Under the pieces are notes generated by a model that saw only the letters and a program-made list of their open reading frames with translations, was not told the origin of the DNA and did not search any database. A DNA stretch of 64,000 nucleotides from Zarea fungicola (Eukaryota > Ascomycota > Sordariomycetes > Hypocreales > Cordycipitaceae). The translations under genes and the position numbers were made by a program. Position 1 is the first letter of the stretch; every line of letters begins with the position of its first letter. This document shows, piece by piece, positions 60,250-64,000 of the stretch. The DNA lies in assembly GCA_900169235.1 (NCBI GenBank), contig FWCC01000192.1:1-64000 (forward strand). Direction: 5' to 3'.

Positions 60250-62310
60250 TTAACCTAACCCATCAAAAAACAACTTCCAGTTAACTAGAGAATAAGCCCC
60301 CCAGTCTTGATCAATATCCGTATTTGGATTATATAGGTACGTTTCTGGTACGGCAATTACACCATTTCTTTCTAGTACATCATTTTCCTGATGCCCGTAC
60401 TGCATTTCGTTCTGATTGCACTCAGAAGACCAAGATTCTGACACAGATCCACTGGACAACGTCGAACTATTTCTTCTTGATGTGCTCAGAAGCACGGCTG
60501 GTGTCTCCCGGGTTCCAACCATGCGAATTTGGTCAGTTACATTCAACTGCATAGCCGGTCTCTGGTTCTCGTTTCGTTGCTGCACCACCATATCAAAACA
60601 TGGCATCACAATGCCTACAATCTCTCGCGTTGCCTCATCAAAATCGGCATTATTGTTACCAGCAGTATTAGACAGAATCTTGAGCATTTGGCAGCATTGA
60701 GAGGTCACCTTGCCACCGTTCGCTTCCATTCGATCATGTAACATCTGTTCCACTGACGCGACGAGGTGCATATCAGTTTCGAAGTTTTTTGCTCCTGCAG
60801 CACTCTGCGCACAAGAATGTCCATACAATATAATAATAGCCATGTTCAAACAGAGAAAGTCATGGATTGTATCAGAGTTGAAATTTATTTTTTCGCCGTC
60901 GATGCTTAGCAGGCAGTGCCGCAGGGTTTGGCGAGCACTGTGCATGCACGTAAACCCAGACAAAGACATGCGAGTATTCTTTTCGGAGTTAATAATAAAT
61001 GGCAAATGAATATAGGTTTTGATGAGAAAAAAGTAGAACTGTTGAGTAAGGGTTGCACGAAGCTGGTCCTCTTCTAGACCAGATCTGGGACGCTGGGTGG
61101 GTAAGTGCCACCAGTCCTTTGGCATTGATGAGGCGATAAGATCCATATGTTCATCCAGTTCCATAGCCTTCGCAAATGAAAACTTGGTAGGATCAAGATT
61201 TCGGTCTATAACTCGGCCAGCGACGACTGAACATTGCAGTGCAAAACGGTGCTCTCTGAGCATCGTTTCGTCGTCTGGTGATATCCCAGTGGTATGATAA
61301 TAATGAGCGTCGACGAAACCATAGGGAAGACCGAGTAATAGGCTCCAGAATCGATCTGAGTGATATATAATAGAGCAAACTCTATACGCGGCCATGGAAT
61401 TGTGGTGGCTTGCGGTATGGGGTCCCTAAATAAAATATTAATGCACATCCTCTCAATTCTGTGCCAAGCCACTTCCAGCACGAACCATTAGCTGGATAAC
61501 GGAAACTCCTTTTCGCCACAGTAGCCATGCTTTCTTGAGCTGGCCAACGGCGGAGTATGCTTCAGCTAAATAGATGATGCATTCTCCACCGTCTAATGTA
61601 TTCAGATACGTCAAATCTGAGAGTACAAGACGGTCTACAAGGGAATAAAGATCCCCATTGTTATCTGAGCCGCGGGCATACACGATTACTAGCATCCCTA
61701 AACGTGCTGGGTTGCTGCCGGAGTACATACGCTGTGCAAATTCGACAAGCGACTCCGCCGGTACGCAACCAACAGGATACGTCCTTTGACAGTAATGGTA
61801 CCACCAGGTCCCGTTATTTAGTAGCGTGGATATAAGACTGTCATAGCGAGGCAGTGCAGAATGCAAGGCCATGCAAATCGATGCAGATTTACTGTCAGAA
61901 TCCTGGTCGGTGTCCGTGACAACGCCAGATTGGTCATTGGTACCGTTATGGGCTTCATCTGGAGAATGAACGCCAGGCGGTATGTTGATTTGGTTTTGTA
62001 GTGGTTGTTGAGAATACAAGCCGCGGTGCAAGTATCTTGTTCCTTGTTCTGCTGTGACAGCAGCGATGGTGTCCTCTTCCGCCCCTTGCTGAATACATAA
62101 TGAACCTCGGGCGAAGCACAAAACACAAGGGCCGGATTCCACAGTATACCTGCATGATCTCTTTCTGCGACGACCTTGGGAAGGTCAGAAACATGGTGCC
62201 GGTTTCCACATAGTAAAAATAACAAACCTAGGGCATGACCTACATTCAGTGCAGCTGCGAGTGCCCTTTCTCATTGGCCGCTGTTTTTGGGATTTTATCG
62301 GGCTTTGCAT
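60250..62310 (-). CDS. Zn(II)2Cys6 fungal transcription factor
   Basis: Three exons: 62310-62244, 62174-61486 and 61425-60250, with introns of 69 and 60 nt; 643 residues. The first splice (GTAGGT donor, TTCCCAAG acceptor) falls inside Cys23 and completes the binuclear cluster. Its six cysteines are 20, 23, 30, 39, 42 and 49, spacing CX2CX6CX8CX2CX6C with the usual RRRK between the second and third. The middle region (about 130-480) is of the fungal-specific transcription factor type (YLAEAYSAVGQLKKAWLLWRKG, SDRFWSLLLGLPYGF). The C-terminus is Ser/Asn-rich and acidic, a plausible activation region. No biosynthetic genes adjoin it: its neighbours are an AT island and the empty right end. It is 17 kb from the RiPP-like locus, so a link is only a possibility. 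Confidence 0.86.
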
Positions 62311-64000
62311 GTTTTGCAGACGTGGTCAACTATCTCCAGAAACCAGTGCGTCAAGTATCCTGGTGTCAGGAACCTAGAAGGTATATATGTTGGATGGTAG
62401 GGATCTCCGGCCATGGCCGGGCTGGGTATTGCTTGGTCTTTAGGTCTCTGTGGTCTAGGTAGTGGGTTACCTAGTACCCTAGTCTTTACACACGGACTGC
62501 TACTTTACAAAGCTGGATGTTGGACAAGTCAGGGGTATGCCTACGCCTGTCATCAAAAATGGACCCAAGAAGCTGCTAGCTATGTGACTAGATCAATAGG
62601 CTTGTTGAGCAATGTGAATTAAAACATGGAAGTGTATAGGCCGCGGTGAAATAGCTCCGGCTCCAAGTAGAGTTGTGGATCTTGAACTGTTCCCAATATA
62701 AGAAACTAGCCGGCCAAGACTCCTTTCCTCTTTTCTGACCTTGCAGAAGTACTTTGGAACCAGGTGATGAGTGGGATTGCGATTTTTATTTATTTATGTA
62801 TTTAACTGTGTTCAATTGTTGATAGATTTATTAGCAACGTGCACACTATTTCAAGATGCAGCAAAAACTAGAAAAGATGACGTAATTATTGCATTCTTTG
62901 CAAGCGTGCTGAGAATCTATCTAGTTATTGTCACTCAGACTTGGCGGCCTGCCACATGTAACACACTCAGATTCTAACCGGCTGTTGCGGTGCTCGCGTC
63001 AAATAATGTAGCGGTCTAGCAAACTTAGTCCGCTCGCAACTATGGCGCAGGGTTCAGCGCCAAGTGAAAATGGCCCGAAAGAAGTTACACAGTCAATCAT
63101 ACTTAACCAAGGTGGCATGCTCTTGCGTGACAAGATTGGAGCTTAGTGGTCTGTGTCTGTTCCTATGAGATTATCATCCGCCCCATAGTGGTACCGAACA
63201 CCAATAAACGGTGATGCTTACATGCCTCGGCCGCGAAGAGGCATTATAGGCAGATATTTGCAGGCATATTAGTCCTAACAATAAATTCAACTAATCCTGA
63301 AGAACCACGGTGATTCTGTACGGCCCAGATGCACCCCGGTTTGGTATTGCAGTCGGTTAAATTATTGCCATTGCAGATGACTACCGCTGCGGGTTGGGTA
63401 ACCAGAATAGTCAGTTCAGGTACCCGCATATTGTAGAATAAGAACAGTATCGAGTGGTAATTACTAAAACAAACTGCCAAATTTTGGAATGTGGCTGCCG
63501 TTTTGCCCTCTGAAGGCGGCAACAGACGGAGGAGAGATGAGAAGTAGAGGGCTCATATATATATATAAGAACAGCAACATAAGCTCCAAAGATTTCTAAT
63601 TGTGACTCAGTAATTGATGTAAAATTTTAGTTTGTATTCGCAAGTCTTTCTGGGGCTACTTTTAAGGTCAGCCCGCCCAGCACATTGGCCGAGCCTCTTG
63701 CCTCGTTGCTACACAACTTTGTAAACGTAGACGTCTAAAGCACGCTATTTGTACCACTCTTCGGGGCAGACATCACTTAATGTATCATTTGTTCTGATTC
63801 CGTTATCTCCTAACTGTGTATCACTACGAGCTACTTATCATTACACCTCTAACTACAGTCTAATTAGAAGTAGGGTTGGGCTTACCGTCCTACTAGCATG
63901 GACATCTATGCTTTCTAGCTGCTGCCGCTCTCTTTAAGTGAGTTGGTTGGTAATGATCTTGAACTTACTGGCGGACGATACTGGCACAAAAAAAGGCAAA
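62311..64000. other. Gene-poor right end
   Basis: About 1.7 kb, AT-richer than the left part. It shows TACCTA/CTAGGTA motifs at 62452-62485, a (TA)n run at about 63556-63567 and only short open frames. No RNA gene recognised. Confidence 0.45.

Noticed and set aside
60250..62310. Zn(II)2Cys6 gene as regulator of the RiPP-like locus
   Set aside because: 17 kb away with at least five housekeeping genes between; no shared motif found.

Overview
This window is nuclear DNA from a filamentous ascomycete (Pezizomycotina). The gene families suggest a sordariomycete, perhaps Hypocreales, but the species cannot be named from the sequence. The evidence is gene spacing of about 2-3 kb, short GT-AG introns of 49-91 nt with good phase at nearly every junction, a canonical fungal Zn(II)2Cys6 regulator, an Exo70/MCM3/Blm10/Rei1/Srp40 gene set, and UstYa-type (DUF3328) sequence. 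No tRNA, rRNA, CRISPR array or intact transposon was seen. Most gene models below are my own exon joins. Starts were moved to ATG codons wherever the longest open frame began at GTG or TTG.

Left part (0.6-24.9 kb) is a dense housekeeping block: Rei1-like 60S maturation factor (-), a Hul4-type HECT ubiquitin ligase with an AZUL-like zinc finger (+), an AlkB-like dioxygenase (-), a mitochondrial EngB-type GTPase (+), a C3HC/Rsm1-like zinc-finger protein (-), a Srp40/Nopp140-like nucleolar protein with a LisH-like motif (+), an ADGF-type adenosine deaminase (-) and the proteasome activator Blm10 (-). A conserved protein of unknown function follows at 26.4-28.0 kb (-).

Middle part (28-44 kb) is looser. 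It has long empty stretches, a LYR (Cup1-like) protein (+), a bZIP factor (+), a threonine aspartase/asparaginase-family Ntn hydrolase (+) and a GNAT acetyltransferase (+). At 40.2-43.4 kb lies the most unusual locus. A small secreted precursor carries three copies of a 12-residue repeat flanked by basic residues (41823-42192, +). It is divergently transcribed from a broken UstYa-like oxidase gene (-) and convergent with a broken ABC-C transporter (-). This is the layout of a fungal dikaritin (ustiloxin/phomopsin/asperipin-type) RiPP cluster in which tailoring and export genes appear to have decayed.

Right part (44-58 kb) returns to housekeeping: a Q-rich conserved protein (+), a four-domain RNA-processing fusion (2H phosphoesterase, EEP nuclease, poly(A)-polymerase-like nucleotidyltransferase, MJ1316/DUF504; +), the exocyst subunit Exo70 (-), the replicative helicase subunit MCM3 (+) and a Mak32-like PfkB kinase (-). 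The last 6 kb is AT-richer and gene-poor, with a RIP-like AT island, a disrupted open frame, a complete Zn(II)2Cys6 transcription factor (-) and an empty right end.
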